Below are positions 49,968-58,888 of a DNA stretch of 64,000 bases, one piece after another. Origin of the DNA: [Zimmermannella] faecalis ATCC 13722 (GTDB lineage Bacteria; Actinomycetota; Actinomycetes; Actinomycetales; Microbacteriaceae); assembly GCF_000381765.1 (NCBI RefSeq), contig NZ_KB907081.1:98517-162516 (forward strand). Reading direction: 5' to 3'. The notes beneath the pieces were generated by a model, which worked only from the letters and a program-made list of their open reading frames with translations, did not search any database and was not told the DNA's origin. The position numbers and the translations under genes were made by a program. Each line of letters begins with the position of its first letter. Position 1 is the stretch's first letter.

Positions 49968-51436
49968 TACGCCGCGGCCCCCTCGTGTGCGGGCTCGCGG
50001 CCCGCGTCGTCGTGCTCGAGATCGAACGGGCTCGAGAGCGTGCCGCGCACGGCGGTCGCCGCCGCGACGAGCGGCGACACGAGGTGCGTGCGCCCTCCCT
50101 TGCCCTGGCGCCCCTCAAAGTTGCGGTTCGAGGTCGAGGCGCACCGCTCCCCCGGCGCTAGCTGGTCGGGGTTCATGCCGAGACACATCGAGCAGCCCGC
50201 GAAGCGCCAGTCGCCGCCGAACTCCTTGATGATGGTGTCGATCCCTTCGGCCTCAGCCTGCAGCCGCACCCGGGCCGAGCCCGGCACGACCATCAGCTTG
50301 AGCCCATCCGCCTTCTTGCGGCCCTTGATGATGCTCGCAAACGCGCGCAGATCTTCGATGCGCGAGTTCGTGCACGAGCCCATGAACACGGTGTCGACCG
50401 CGATGTCCTTCATCGCGGTGCCCGGCTCAAGGTCCATGTACTGCAGCGCCCGCTCGGCCGCCGCGCGGTCGTTCGGGTCGTCGAACTCGGCGGGGTCGGG
50501 CACCGCGTCCGACAGCGGCACGCCCTGGCCAGGGTTCGTGCCCCAGGTCACGTACGGCTCGAGCTCGTTCGCGTCGATGAACACCTCGGCGTCGAACTCG
50601 GCGCCCTCGTCGGTGCGCAGGGTCTTCCAGTACTCGACCGCCGCATCCCAGTTTTCGCCCTGCGGCGCGTGCGCGCGGCCCTTCACGTACTCGAACGTCG
50701 TCTCGTCGGGCGCAACCATGCCGGCGCGCGCGCCAGCCTCGATCGACATGTTGCAGATCGTCATGCGCCCCTCCATCGAGAGGCTGCGAATCGCCGAACC
50801 GCGGTACTCGAGCACGTGGCCGACGCCGCCGCCCGTGCCGATCTTCGCGATGACCGCGAGAATGATGTCCTTCGCGACGACGCCGGGGCGCAGCTCACCC
50901 TCGACATTGATCGCCATCGTCTTGAACGGCTTCAGCGACAGCGTCTGCGTCGCGAGCACGTGCTCGACCTCCGACGTGCCGATGCCGAACGCCATCGCGC
51001 CAAACGCGCCGTGCGTCGACGTGTGCGAGTCGCCGCAGACCACCGTGATGCCCGGCATCGTGAGGCCGAGCTGCGGGCCGACGACGTGCACGATGCCCTG
51101 CTCGCGGTCGCCGAGCGAGTGCAGCCGCACGCCGAACTCCTCGGTGTTTCGGCGCAGCGCCTCGATCTGCGTACGCGACGTGTCGTCGACGATGCGGTCG
51201 AGGATGTTCACGGTCGGGGTGTTGTGGTCTTCCGTCGCGATCGTGAGATCGGTGCGACGAACCGGCCTGCCGGCCTGACGCAGGCCGTCGAACGGCTGCG
51301 GGCTCGTGACCTCGTGCATGATGTGCAGGTCAATGTAGATGAGGTCGGGCGCGCCGTCCTCGCCGTGCTTCACGACGTGGGCGTCCCACACCTTCTCGGG
51401 CAGCGTTTTCGGCTTGGCTCCGGCGGTGATGGTCAT
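49967..51436 (-). CDS. leuC: 3-isopropylmalate dehydratase large subunit
   Basis: Isomerises 2- to 3-isopropylmalate in leucine synthesis. 489 residues from the ATG at 51436. The Fe-S cysteines lie in [12 protein letters not shown] (about 355) and [19 protein letters not shown] (about 415 and 418). [16 protein letters not shown] (about 137-152) is family-typical. AGGAG sits 11 bases before the ATG. Upstream is a leucine-codon leader peptide with alternative pairings. Confidence 0.97.
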   Translation of the reverse strand: MTITAGAKPKTLPEKVWDAHVVKHGEDGAPDLIYIDLHIMHEVTSPQPFDGLRQAGRPVRRTDLTIATEDHNTPTVNILDRIVDDTSRTQIEALRRNTEEFGVRLHSLGDREQGIVHVVGPQLGLTMPGITVVCGDSHTSTHGAFGAMAFGIGTSEVEHVLATQTLSLKPFKTMAINVEGELRPGVVAKDIILAVIAKIGTGGGVGHVLEYRGSAIRSLSMEGRMTICNMSIEAGARAGMVAPDETTFEYVKGRAHAPQGENWDAAVEYWKTLRTDEGAEFDAEVFIDANELEPYVTWGTNPGQGVPLSDAVPDPAEFDDPNDRAAAERALQYMDLEPGTAMKDIAVDTVFMGSCTNSRIEDLRAFASIIKGRKKADGLKLMVVPGSARVRLQAEAEGIDTIIKEFGGDWRFAGCSMCLGMNPDQLAPGERCASTSNRNFEGRQGKGGRTHLVSPLVAAATAVRGTLSSPFDLEHDDAGREPAHEGAAA

Positions 51437-51543
51437 TTCACAAACTCTCCTGGTTCTGCGGTTCAGGCGACGACTGACTCCGCGACGGGGAACGCCTCTG
51501 GCTAGATCCCGTCGCGGCACAGAAGGAGCCGCAGAACGTGCAT
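51437..51543 (-). promoter_or_regulatory. Leucine attenuator leader of the leuCD-murA operon
   Basis: Three pairings compete on the minus-strand RNA. (a) A 10-bp perfect stem, arms 51517-51508 and 51489-51480; its 5' arm is the Arg-Asp-Gly codons of the leader peptide. (b) GTTCTGCGG (51537-51529), the Val-Leu-Arg codons, is exactly complementary to CCGCAGAAC (51461-51453) near leuC. (c) The adjoining CTCCT of the Leu-Leu codons complements the AGGAG ribosome-binding site. No U-run follows, so control is probably of translation. Confidence 0.6.
51502..51543 (-). CDS. leuL: Leucine leader peptide (13 aa, leaderless)
   Basis: Reads [13 protein letters not shown]: four leucines in 13 residues, three of them consecutive. 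A TAAGAT box (51556-51551) lies seven bases before the ATG, so the mRNA should start at the peptide's own start codon. Its stop falls between the arms of a strong hairpin. It stands 66 bases before leuC. Composition and placement are those of an amino-acid attenuator; this assignment is from reading alone. Confidence 0.6.
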   Translation of the reverse strand: MHVLRLLLCRDGI

Positions 51544-51550
51544 GGCGACC

Positions 51551-51556
51551 ATCTTA
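51551..51556 (-). promoter_or_regulatory. -10 box of the leu operon
   Basis: TAAGAT on the minus strand, seven bases before the leader-peptide ATG. The -35 is weak. Confidence 0.5.
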
Positions 51557-51611
51557 CCAACCGCCCCGGTTCAGCCCAGGGGTCGAGTGCCGTGTTCGCT
51601 GTCGACGCAGC

Positions 51612-52463
51612 CTATTCGGCGTCGGTCGCGGGGGCCGGCGGCGCCTCGACGCCCTCCGGCGCGAGCACCGTCGATTCGAGCACGACGACGCTCACGTTGT
51701 CGCGGCCGCCGTGGTCGAGCGCGTCGGCGACGAGCGCATCCGCGAGCGTGTCGCTGTCGTCGCCGTCGGCGAGATGCAGCTGAATCGCGCGCGAAATCTC
51801 GTCGTCCTCGAGCTCCTTCGTGAGCCCATCCGAGCAGATGATAAACACCTGGTGCCCCTGCACCGGCATGAGCCAGAGGTCGGTGTCGACAAACGTGTCC
51901 GACCCAACCGCACGCGTGATGACGTTGCGGTCGGGGTGCACGAGCGCCTCTTCGGGCGTGATAACGCCGAGCGCCACGAGCTCCTGCACCGCCGAGTGGT
52001 CGACCGTGATCTGCACGACGTCGCGGCCGTTCCAGCTGTAGACGCGCGAGTCGCCAACGTTGAAGATCATCCAGTGCGGCGCGAGCGCCTCACCCTCGAG
52101 CGGCGCGACCTCGACGAGCGCGACGCCGGAGAGGGTCGTGCCGGCGACGGCACCGGGGCCGTCCTCCTCAGTGATGAGCCCCTGGATGCGGCGGTTCGCG
52201 TCGTCGATCACCGCGAGAATCTCGGCGGGCGTCGACGGCGCCTCGCTCGGGAGGAGTTCGTCAAAGGCCTGGCCGATCGACTGGCTCGCGCGGTCGCCGT
52301 AGCTGTGGCCGCCCATCCCGTCGGCGACGAAGAAAATCGGGGGCCGGGCGTAGACCGAGTCTTCGTTAATCACGCGCACCGAGCCGACGTCGGTCGCGGC
52401 GACCGCACGAATCTCGAGCTCGCCACCCGCGGTGACGATCCTCGTGAAGAGCTCTTCGGCCAC
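51612..52463 (-). CDS. PP2C-family serine/threonine phosphatase
   Basis: 283 residues. Metal-binding motifs in order: VGSVRVINEDSVYA (about 26-39), FFVADGMGGHSYGD (about 44-57), IFNVGDSRVYSWNG (about 131-144), ICSDGLTKELED (about 206-217) and GGRDNVSVVVLE (about 252-263). Cytosolic, with an Ala/Pro-rich tail. Bacterial PP2Cs of this type oppose PknB-like kinases; none is encoded here. GTG start with AGGGGAAG upstream. Confidence 0.9.
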   Translation of the reverse strand: MAEELFTRIVTAGGELEIRAVAATDVGSVRVINEDSVYARPPIFFVADGMGGHSYGDRASQSIGQAFDELLPSEAPSTPAEILAVIDDANRRIQGLITEEDGPGAVAGTTLSGVALVEVAPLEGEALAPHWMIFNVGDSRVYSWNGRDVVQITVDHSAVQELVALGVITPEEALVHPDRNVITRAVGSDTFVDTDLWLMPVQGHQVFIICSDGLTKELEDDEISRAIQLHLADGDDSDTLADALVADALDHGGRDNVSVVVLESTVLAPEGVEAPPAPATDAE

Positions 52464-52562
52464 GATCTTCCCCTGCCTGTTCTTGCCCCAAGAAACCTTA
52501 GCGGGTTCGAGCCCCTCGGCGGCACCCGGACGGTTACCTGGGGGCGCCGCGTGCGGAAACCA

Positions 52563-52594
52563 ACAAAGCCCGGACCTTTCGATCCGGGCTTTGT
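52563..52594 (-). terminator. Intrinsic terminator downstream of tRNA-Glu
   Basis: Twelve-bp perfect stem (52563-52574 with 52583-52594) and an 8-base loop. On the minus strand the stem ends in CTTTGT followed by TGGTTT, directly after the tRNA. Confidence 0.75.
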
Positions 52595-52599
52595 CAGGT

Positions 52600-52675
52600 T
52601 GGTGACCCCAGCGGGATTTGAACCCGCGCTGCCGCCGTGAGAGGGCGGTGTCCTAGGCCGCTAAACGATGGGGCC
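52600..52675 (-). tRNA. tRNA-Glu (anticodon CTC)
   Basis: 76 bases including an encoded CCA. Acceptor stem GGCCCCA with TGGGGTC (one G-T pair), anticodon arm CCGCC-CTCTCAC-GGCGG, T arm GCGGG-TTCAAAT-CCCGC, and D arm containing TTTAGCGGCCTAGGA. The anticodon CTC reads the GAG codon, by far the commoner Glu codon in this genome. Confidence 0.97.
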
Positions 52676-52793
52676 GCGCTGACAACTCGTCTATCTTGCC
52701 ACACGGTTCAGCGCGCGCGCAAGTCGAAGTGAAAGGATGGCGTGATTGCCCGAATTTGGGGCTTGTTTCCGCCTCGCGACCACCGGAGGAATC

Positions 52794-53447
52794 GTGCGCG
52801 TCACCAAGTTTGAACACTCCTGCTTGCAGATCGAAGACGGCGGCCGCCGCTGCTTCATCGACCCGGGAAAGTTCACGACGCCGATCACCGACGCGGCCCA
52901 GGTCGACCTCGTCGCGATCACGCACGAGCACGACGACCACTGGACCCCCGAACAGCTCCGCCGCCTCGCCGAGCGCTCCCCCGGCCTCACTGTCGTGACG
53001 ACACCCGCGACCGCCGCGAAGATTCACGAGGCCGAAATCGAGGGCATCCGCAACGTCATCATCGGCAAGCCCGGCGCCACCTACGAGGTCGGCGCCTTCA
53101 AGATCGCCTGCTACGGCGGCAAGCACGCCGAGATCCACAGCTCAATTCCGATCATCGACAACCTCGGCGTCGTCATCAACGGCCAGCTCGCGTACGGCGG
53201 CGACGCGTACGACCTCCCTTCGGGCGAGATCGCGGCGCTCGCGGTGCCGGCCTACGGCCCGTGGATGCGCATGGCCGAGTCAATGGACCTGCTCGCCACG
53301 GTCAAGCCGAAGCGCGCCTTCGCGGTGCACGAGATGCTGCTCGCAATGCCGGGCAAGCAGCTCGCGGCCGCGCGGTTCGCCGAGATCGCCGAGCACGTCG
53401 GCACCGAGTTTCTCGACCTCGCGCCCTACGACTCGTTCACGATCTAA
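52794..53447 (+). CDS. MBL-fold metal-dependent hydrolase (UlaG-like)
   Basis: 217 residues. The metallo-beta-lactamase motif THEHDDH (about 43-49) is intact, with a further Asp/His set in YGGKHAEIHSS and AYGGDAYDLPSG. The N-terminus RVTKFEHSCLQIEDGG is characteristic of the UlaG/YfhI-like branch. GTG at 52794 with GGAGGA six bases upstream; earlier in-frame codons overlap the tRNA leader region. Substrate unknown. Confidence 0.85.
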   Translation: MRVTKFEHSCLQIEDGGRRCFIDPGKFTTPITDAAQVDLVAITHEHDDHWTPEQLRRLAERSPGLTVVTTPATAAKIHEAEIEGIRNVIIGKPGATYEVGAFKIACYGGKHAEIHSSIPIIDNLGVVINGQLAYGGDAYDLPSGEIAALAVPAYGPWMRMAESMDLLATVKPKRAFAVHEMLLAMPGKQLAAARFAEIAEHVGTEFLDLAPYDSFTI

Positions 53448-53459
53448 CGGGGCGCAGCG

Positions 53460-53496
53460 GCCCGGATGCGCGCTCGCGGCGAGCGCGCATCCGGGC
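53460..53496. terminator. Bidirectional hairpin between convergent genes
   Basis: Perfect 18-bp arms (53460-53477 and 53479-53496) about a single base, built on GCCCGGATGCGCGCTCGC. It begins 13 bases after the hydrolase stop and ends three bases before the end of the reductase gene. The extreme stability suggests a terminator despite the lack of T-runs. Confidence 0.65.
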
Positions 53497-53498
53497 GA

Positions 53499-54299
53499 CT
53501 ACCGCTCGTCGTGCGTCTTCGGGTCGTACTCGCCGAGCTCACGCTGCGGCAGCTTGCCGAGGCGCTCGAGACCGTCGTCGCCGAGCTGCAGCCGCATCGC
53601 CTCGAGGTTGAGCAGCTGCCGGTCGGGGTTCGTCGAGCGCACGATCGGCACGCTCCCCACCGCGGCGTGCCAGGCGAGTACCACCTGCGACGGCGTGAGC
53701 CCGCGTTCCTGCGCGAGCTCGACCACCGCATCCCGCTCGAAATCGCCGCGCGATAGCGGCGACCACGCCTGCACCGAGATGCCGAGGTTCTTGAGTTCGC
53801 TCACGAGCGGCGCGCGCTGCAGGCCCGGGTCGAGCTGAATCTGGTTCGCCCACGGCAGCTCGCCCGTGCGCTCCTCGAGCTTCTCGAGGTGCTCGGGGAG
53901 GAAGTTCGAGACGCCGACGTGGCGCACGAGACCCTCGTCGCGCGCCTCGAGCATCTGCTCGAACGCGTCGACATACTTGCCGAGCATCGGTAGGGGCCAG
54001 TGGATGAGCCACGAGTCGAGGTACTCGACCCCGAGCAGCTTGAGGCTGCGCTCGAGCGCGCCCCGCACATCCTCGTGGTCGTTACCGCGGAGCTTCGTCT
54101 GAATGTAGAGCTTTTCGCGCGAGACGCCACTGTGCTTGATGCCGAGGCCGACGGCCTCTTCGTTCTCGTAGCGGCTCGCGGTGTCGATGAGCCGGTAGCC
54201 GATGCCGATCGCGCTCGCGACGGCACGGGTCGCCTCCTCACCTTTCAGTGGGGAGGTGCCGAATCCAATTGCCTGACGTTGCATGGGGTTCTCGCTCAT
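53499..54299 (-). CDS. Aldo/keto reductase
   Basis: 266 residues, standard for the 2,5-diketo-gluconate reductase group. Catalytic Asp and Tyr in LIDTASRYENEEAVG (about 38-52), Lys in YIQTKLRG and His in WLIHWPLP. NADPH-binding residues near VGSVPIVRSTNPDRQLLNL (about 214-232). The ATG at 54299 is used; seven codons further upstream lack an RBS. Confidence 0.92.
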   Translation of the reverse strand: MSENPMQRQAIGFGTSPLKGEEATRAVASAIGIGYRLIDTASRYENEEAVGLGIKHSGVSREKLYIQTKLRGNDHEDVRGALERSLKLLGVEYLDSWLIHWPLPMLGKYVDAFEQMLEARDEGLVRHVGVSNFLPEHLEKLEERTGELPWANQIQLDPGLQRAPLVSELKNLGISVQAWSPLSRGDFERDAVVELAQERGLTPSQVVLAWHAAVGSVPIVRSTNPDRQLLNLEAMRLQLGDDGLERLGKLPQRELGEYDPKTHDER

Positions 54300-54365
54300 G
54301 ACTGCACCGTAGGCCCGCATCCTGAACCTCGTGTGGATGCGGGCCCCGGCACGCGACCCCGCGAA

Positions 54366-55202
54366 CTAGTCGATCTTGCCGATCGGTGTGCGCTTCTCAG
54401 CCTGGAACGTGTCTTCGGTGCGGCCGTAGGCCCAGTACCCCGAGATCGAGAGCTGCTCGCGCGGCACTGCGCGCTCCTTGAACACTCGACGCAGCGCCTT
54501 GATCGACTCGCGCTCGCCGTGCGCAAACACCTGCACGCGACCCTCGGGCCACTCGCGCGAGGTCACGAGCCGTGCGAGCCGCTCCGTGTCGGGGGCCGTG
54601 CCCGGCTCGACGTGCCAAACGAGTTCGATGCCCTCGGGCACGGTGAGCGACTGGCGCTCCTCCTCGTGGTCGACCGCGACGTAGGCAACGCCCTTCGCAT
54701 CGGCCGGCATTGCCTCGAGCGCCGCGCTGATCGCGGGCAGCGCCGACGAGTCGCCGACAAGCAGGTGCCAGTCGGCCGTGGCGTCGGGTGCGTATCCGCC
54801 GCCCGGGCCGAGCAGCACGAGCTGGTCGCCGGGCTTCGCGTTCACGGCCCACGGCCCCGCGAGGCCCTCGTCGCCGTGCGCGACAAAGTCGATGTCGAGG
54901 GTGCCGGCGTCCGCGTCGATCGAACGGATGGTGTAGGTGCGCGTGACGGGGCGGTCTTCCGGCGCGAGTTCCTCCCGCAGCGCCGCGACGTCGTACGGCG
55001 GCGTGAGTCCAAGCTCGGGCTTCACGAACAGGAGCTTCACGTACATGTCGGTCGAGTCGTTCGGCTGGAACGCGGCGAATCCCTCACCGCCGAGCGTGAC
55101 CCGCACCATCCAGTCGTTGAGTTTCGTTACCCGCACAACCTCGAGCACGGTCTGCGGCTTCGCCTTGCGCGGCGCTGGCTTGGGAGAAGTCGAGTCAGTC
55201 AT
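54366..55202 (-). CDS. Siderophore-interacting FAD/NAD(P)H reductase (SIP)
   Basis: 278 residues. FAD-binding domain with TRTYTIRSIDADAGTLDIDF (about 93-112) and HGDEGLAGPWAVNAKPGD (about 115-132), then an NAD(P)H domain (LLVGDSSALPAISAALEAMP). Ends with the SIP hallmark GYWAYGRTE. Reduces ferric siderophores in the cytosol to release iron. Start ATG at 55202, directly beneath a DtxR-type iron box. No siderophore transporter is adjacent. Confidence 0.93.
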   Translation of the reverse strand: MTDSTSPKPAPRKAKPQTVLEVVRVTKLNDWMVRVTLGGEGFAAFQPNDSTDMYVKLLFVKPELGLTPPYDVAALREELAPEDRPVTRTYTIRSIDADAGTLDIDFVAHGDEGLAGPWAVNAKPGDQLVLLGPGGGYAPDATADWHLLVGDSSALPAISAALEAMPADAKGVAYVAVDHEEERQSLTVPEGIELVWHVEPGTAPDTERLARLVTSREWPEGRVQVFAHGERESIKALRRVFKERAVPREQLSISGYWAYGRTEDTFQAEKRTPIGKID

Positions 55203-55203
55203 A

Positions 55204-55217
55204 TTAGGCAAGCCTAA
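55204..55217. promoter_or_regulatory. DtxR/IdeR-type iron box overlapping the SIP promoter
   Basis: TTAGGCAAGCCTAA has 6-bp inverted arms and matches the half-sites of the DtxR consensus (TTAGGTTAGSCTAACCTAA). On the minus strand it contains a TAGGCT -10 box eight bases before the SIP ATG. Iron-loaded repressor would cover the -10 and start site. Confidence 0.75.
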
Positions 55218-55344
55218 CTCAGTTCCTGAAAGGTACGCCTGCACAAAACCAGCAGGTGCCGGAAAGGGATAGGTTTGGGGTGAGCGCCGACGCCACCGAG
55301 GAGTTCCCGACGGGAACCTGGCGAGTGCGCTTCGGGAGGGAAAG

Positions 55345-56397
55345 ATGAAGGCCGTTCGCTTCACCAATTGGAAGACATTCCCCGAGTTGAAGGACGTCGA
55401 CGTCCCGACGCCAGGCCCCGGCGAGGTGCTGCTCAAGGTCGCGGGCGCGGGCGCCTGCCACTCCGACGTCGCGGTGTTCGACGAGTACGACGCCGACTTC
55501 CCCATCGCGGGCCAGCTCGGCCCCGAGTACACGCTCGGGCACGAGAGCTCCGGATGGGTCGAGGCGGTCGGCGAGGGCGTCGAGGGCTTCACGAAGGGTG
55601 ACGCGTACCTCGTCTACGGCCCCATCGGTTGCGGCCACTGCCGCGCGTGCAGCCGCGGCCAAGACACGTACTGCGAGAACGCGGCGACCCAGCCATACCT
55701 TGCTTCGGGCCTCGGGCGCGACGGCGGCATGGCCGAGTACCTCGTTGTGCCGGCCCGCAACCTCGTGCCGCTTGGCGACGCCGACCCGATTGATGCCGCA
55801 CCGCTGTCTGACGCGGGCCTCACCCCGTACCACGCGATCAAGCTCGCGCTGCCGAAGCTTGCGGGCGGCGGCAAGACCGCGCTCGTGATCGGCCTTGGCG
55901 GGCTCGGGCAGATCGCGGTGCAGATTCTGCGCGCGATCACGGGCGCGACCGTCATCGCGACCGACATGAAGCCCGAGGCGATGGCCGAGGCCGAGCAGCA
56001 CGGCGCCGTCACGGTGCCGGGCGGCGACGACCAGGTCGCAAAGATTCGCGAGCTCACCGGCGGCAAGGGCGTGGATGCGGTGTTCGACTTCGTCGGCGCA
56101 AAGCCCACGATCGCGACGGCGCAGCAGGTCGTCGCCCGCCAGGGCCGCATCACGATCGTCGGCATCGCCGGCGGCGAGGCGAGCTGGTCGTTCTACGCGA
56201 ACCCGTACGAGGCCGAGCTGACGAACACGTACTGGGGCACGATCGAGGAGCTGCACGAGGTCGCCGACCTCTACCGCAACGGCCAGATCAAGCCGAACGT
56301 CACGCGGTACGCGATGGCCGACGCGCTGCAGGCCTACCACGACCTCCACGACGGCAAGCTGCAGGGCCGCGCCGTCGTCGTGCCGCACCAGGCGTAG
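55345..56397 (+). CDS. Zinc-dependent NAD(P) alcohol dehydrogenase
   Basis: 350 residues, medium-chain dehydrogenase. Catalytic zinc ligands in GACHSDVAVFD (Cys about 37) and LGHESSGWVEAV (His about 65). The structural zinc lobe is CGHCRACSRGQDTYC (about 95-109). Rossmann motif VIGLGGLGQIAVQ (about 180-192). Resembles NAD-dependent secondary/aryl alcohol dehydrogenases (AdhA-like). GGGAGGG precedes the ATG. Substrate unknown. Confidence 0.93.
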   Translation: MKAVRFTNWKTFPELKDVDVPTPGPGEVLLKVAGAGACHSDVAVFDEYDADFPIAGQLGPEYTLGHESSGWVEAVGEGVEGFTKGDAYLVYGPIGCGHCRACSRGQDTYCENAATQPYLASGLGRDGGMAEYLVVPARNLVPLGDADPIDAAPLSDAGLTPYHAIKLALPKLAGGGKTALVIGLGGLGQIAVQILRAITGATVIATDMKPEAMAEAEQHGAVTVPGGDDQVAKIRELTGGKGVDAVFDFVGAKPTIATAQQVVARQGRITIVGIAGGEASWSFYANPYEAELTNTYWGTIEELHEVADLYRNGQIKPNVTRYAMADALQAYHDLHDGKLQGRAVVVPHQA

Positions 56398-56451
56398 GGC
56401 GGGTCCGGTTCGGCGAGCGGTCGGGCCCGACCCACACTGGTGCCAGCGCAC

Positions 56452-56515
56452 ACTGATGCGGTTTTCTGGGATTGCTGCAGCCGCGGCTGCAGCAATCCCA
56501 GAAAACCGCATCAGT
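56452..56515. repeat. Perfect 64-bp palindrome between convergent genes
   Basis: Two exact 32-bp arms with no spacer, axis between 56483 and 56484 in GCCGCGGC. It occupies the gap between the converging alcohol dehydrogenase and GH13 genes. Architecture is the same as at 2598-2665, including a TTGCTG shortly before a GC-only 8-bp centre, but the arms are otherwise unrelated. The rest of the 56398-56566 gap shows no gene. Confidence 0.9.
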
Positions 56516-56566
56516 CGTTAGCGCGGCTGCTCGGCGGATGCGCCGCGGCAGGCGCGCGAAGCGGCG

Positions 56567-58789
56567 CTACCCGAGCGCCGACGGCACGATCGGAATCGCC
56601 GACGTCGGCGTCTCTTCCCCGCCAAGCACGAGGAACAGCCCCGACATCGGCGCGACCTGCACGGGGAAGCTCTGCAGGTCGTCGACCCGCCCGATCACCT
56701 CGCGGCTGACCGCATCCGTCACGAGCCGCCGCGCGGGCAACTCGTCGGAGCGCACGATGCCGAGCACGGGCTCGGCCGAGAAGTTGAGCACCGTCACCTG
56801 CATCCGCGCGTCGGTGAGGTTCGGGTTGCCGTCGTCGAGGCGGTGCACGAGCACGAGCAACCCGGGGTGCGAGACGTCGGGCACGTCGACCTGCGTCGCC
56901 TGCGGTAGCCGGTGCTGTTCGCGCACGTGAAGCACGTGCGACAGCTGGCTGAGGAACGAGTCGGGGTCGTCGAGCTGCGCGGGAATCGGGCCGTAGAGGG
57001 TGCGTGCCCGCGGCAGCCCGGCCTCCGAGAATTCGGCGTCGGGGTTCGTGTCGAGAATGTCGATCGCGCCGCGCTCGATCCAGCGCGTATCCCCCTCGGC
57101 CATGAGCTCGGCGACCGACTCCTGCGGCACCGTGAGCGCGCCGAGCACGTCCCACGCCGACAGGGCGATCGCGCCCGGCTGCCACGCGTTGTACATCGCG
57201 AGCAGCAGGTGGCCCTGACGGATGCGCGTGACAGTCGCGTCGTCGATCTCGTCGAGGTGCTGCACGCCGAGGGCTGCGGCGACGACGGTCGCGCTCGTGC
57301 AGGCGATGCCGTTCGTCGTGAACACGAGGTTGTAGTCGATGTCGCCGCCCGTGAGCTTCTCGGTGAGCTCGTGCCGCACGGTCGCGGCGATCGAGGCGCC
57401 GGCGACCTCCTGGTCACGGAACACGTAGGTATCGGCGCCGTGGCGCGAGGTCCAGTGCACGAGCTCGTACGTGAGCTCGTCGTGGTTCTGCATGCCGTGG
57501 ATGAGGCTCGCGGGCTGCACGCCGTACTCGAGCGAAGTGCGCAGCGTGAGGCGCAGGAACTCGGTCTCGCCGGTCAGCAGCGCGTGCTGGTAGGCGGGGC
57601 GCGTGATGAAGTCGTACGAAAGGTCGGCGCCGGCGGCACCCGAGTCGCGAATGTCTTCGACCGTGAGGTTGAGCTCCTGGAACGAGAAGCCGCCAACCTT
57701 GCGGATCATGCTGCCGATGAACTGGTTCGCGGCGTGCGAGAGCGGGTGCCCCTCTGACCACGCGGGCCGCCCGTCGGTCGAGCGTTCGGCCGCGAGGAAC
57801 CCGTTCGCGTCGAGCCGCAGCGCGCTCGCGCCGAGGTCGCCGAGCGAGTGCAGCGCGTCGCCAATGACGAGGCGCATGCCCGCGAACGTCGGGTCGAGCC
57901 AGTTGATGGTGGGCTGGCCCGCCTTGAAGTAGTGCAGGTAGACCCAGCGGCGGGTGACGCCGTCAACGCCGAGCACCTCGCGCGTGGCGCTCCAGTTCGT
58001 CTCTTTCACGCCGGGCGCATAGAAGATCACGCGCTGCAACGAGCCGATGATGAGGCCCTCGCGGGTGAGCGCTGCCTCGGCGCTGGGGCTGAGGTTCGCC
58101 GAGTCGGCGCCCTCGGGCACGTCGGGCAGCAGCGGCCAAAACTCCTCGGGAATCTCGACCATGTGGTAGATGCCCGGGTACTCCTTGTACCCCATCTCGG
58201 CGAGGCGGAAATCGGCGCCCTTGCCGGTGTGGCCGGGCACGATGTCGTCGATGATGATGCCGCCGTACTGCTCGGCGCGGTCGGTGAGCTGCTGAAACTC
58301 GGCCTCGGTGCCGAAGGCGGGGTCGACGCGCGTCGAGATGCGGTCGAACTGGCCGTCGACGCTCGGGCTGAGCTGCCAGCCGTCGATGCCGCCGGCGACC
58401 TTCGTCGGGCCGGTGTGGATGGCGCCGATGCCGATGCGCTGGAACGCCCGCCAGAGGTCGTCATTCGCGAGCGTCTCGAGGAACGACTCGCCCTCGCGCG
58501 TGATCATCGAGGCGGGATACGTGGTGAACCAGACCGATGCCTGGTCGAGCGCGCGCCGGGCGTCGGGCACGGCGTACGCGTTGCGCCACATACTCGGTTT
58601 GCCCGAGAGGCCGCGGGCCATGACGTTCGAGTCGCCGAGCATCGAGTGCCGCTTGAGCCACTCGACGTACGACGGGTTTGACGCGTCGGCGCGGCGCGGG
58701 TCAGAGAACGTGCGCTGAATGCGGCTGATGCCGAGGCTCAGGCGGGGGCGTCCGCGGCCTTTGGGTTCGTTGGAATTCTGCTCGACCAT
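56567..58789 (-). CDS. GH13 alpha-amylase family glucosyltransferase, trehalose-synthase-like
   Basis: 740 residues. Four GH13 regions: [15 protein letters not shown] (region I, Asn replaced by Gly; about 184-198), [14 protein letters not shown] (region II, nucleophile Asp; about 324), FSFQELNL (region III, acid Glu; about 365) and MQNHDEL (region IV; about 436). A C-terminal beta domain follows (about 630-740). No signal peptide, so cytosolic. Closest in feel to maltose-glucosyltransferase/trehalose synthase enzymes of actinobacteria, but specificity is not certain. GGGAGG precedes the ATG at 58789. Confidence 0.8.
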   Translation of the reverse strand: MVEQNSNEPKGRGRPRLSLGISRIQRTFSDPRRADASNPSYVEWLKRHSMLGDSNVMARGLSGKPSMWRNAYAVPDARRALDQASVWFTTYPASMITREGESFLETLANDDLWRAFQRIGIGAIHTGPTKVAGGIDGWQLSPSVDGQFDRISTRVDPAFGTEAEFQQLTDRAEQYGGIIIDDIVPGHTGKGADFRLAEMGYKEYPGIYHMVEIPEEFWPLLPDVPEGADSANLSPSAEAALTREGLIIGSLQRVIFYAPGVKETNWSATREVLGVDGVTRRWVYLHYFKAGQPTINWLDPTFAGMRLVIGDALHSLGDLGASALRLDANGFLAAERSTDGRPAWSEGHPLSHAANQFIGSMIRKVGGFSFQELNLTVEDIRDSGAAGADLSYDFITRPAYQHALLTGETEFLRLTLRTSLEYGVQPASLIHGMQNHDELTYELVHWTSRHGADTYVFRDQEVAGASIAATVRHELTEKLTGGDIDYNLVFTTNGIACTSATVVAAALGVQHLDEIDDATVTRIRQGHLLLAMYNAWQPGAIALSAWDVLGALTVPQESVAELMAEGDTRWIERGAIDILDTNPDAEFSEAGLPRARTLYGPIPAQLDDPDSFLSQLSHVLHVREQHRLPQATQVDVPDVSHPGLLVLVHRLDDGNPNLTDARMQVTVLNFSAEPVLGIVRSDELPARRLVTDAVSREVIGRVDDLQSFPVQVAPMSGLFLVLGGEETPTSAIPIVPSALG

Positions 58790-58888
58790 GCGGCCTCCCA
58801 TCGCTCGGGGCCCGTGCCCAACGTCGGGGCCAGTCCCATCGATCGGAGCCAGTGTAGGAGCGGCGAGTACGCGCAGCCTGGATGGCCG

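Noticed and set aside
52746..52793. Upstream start (ATG-like codon at 52746) for the metallo-hydrolase
   Set aside because: No ribosome-binding site, whereas GGAGGA directly precedes the GTG at 52794 and family similarity begins there.
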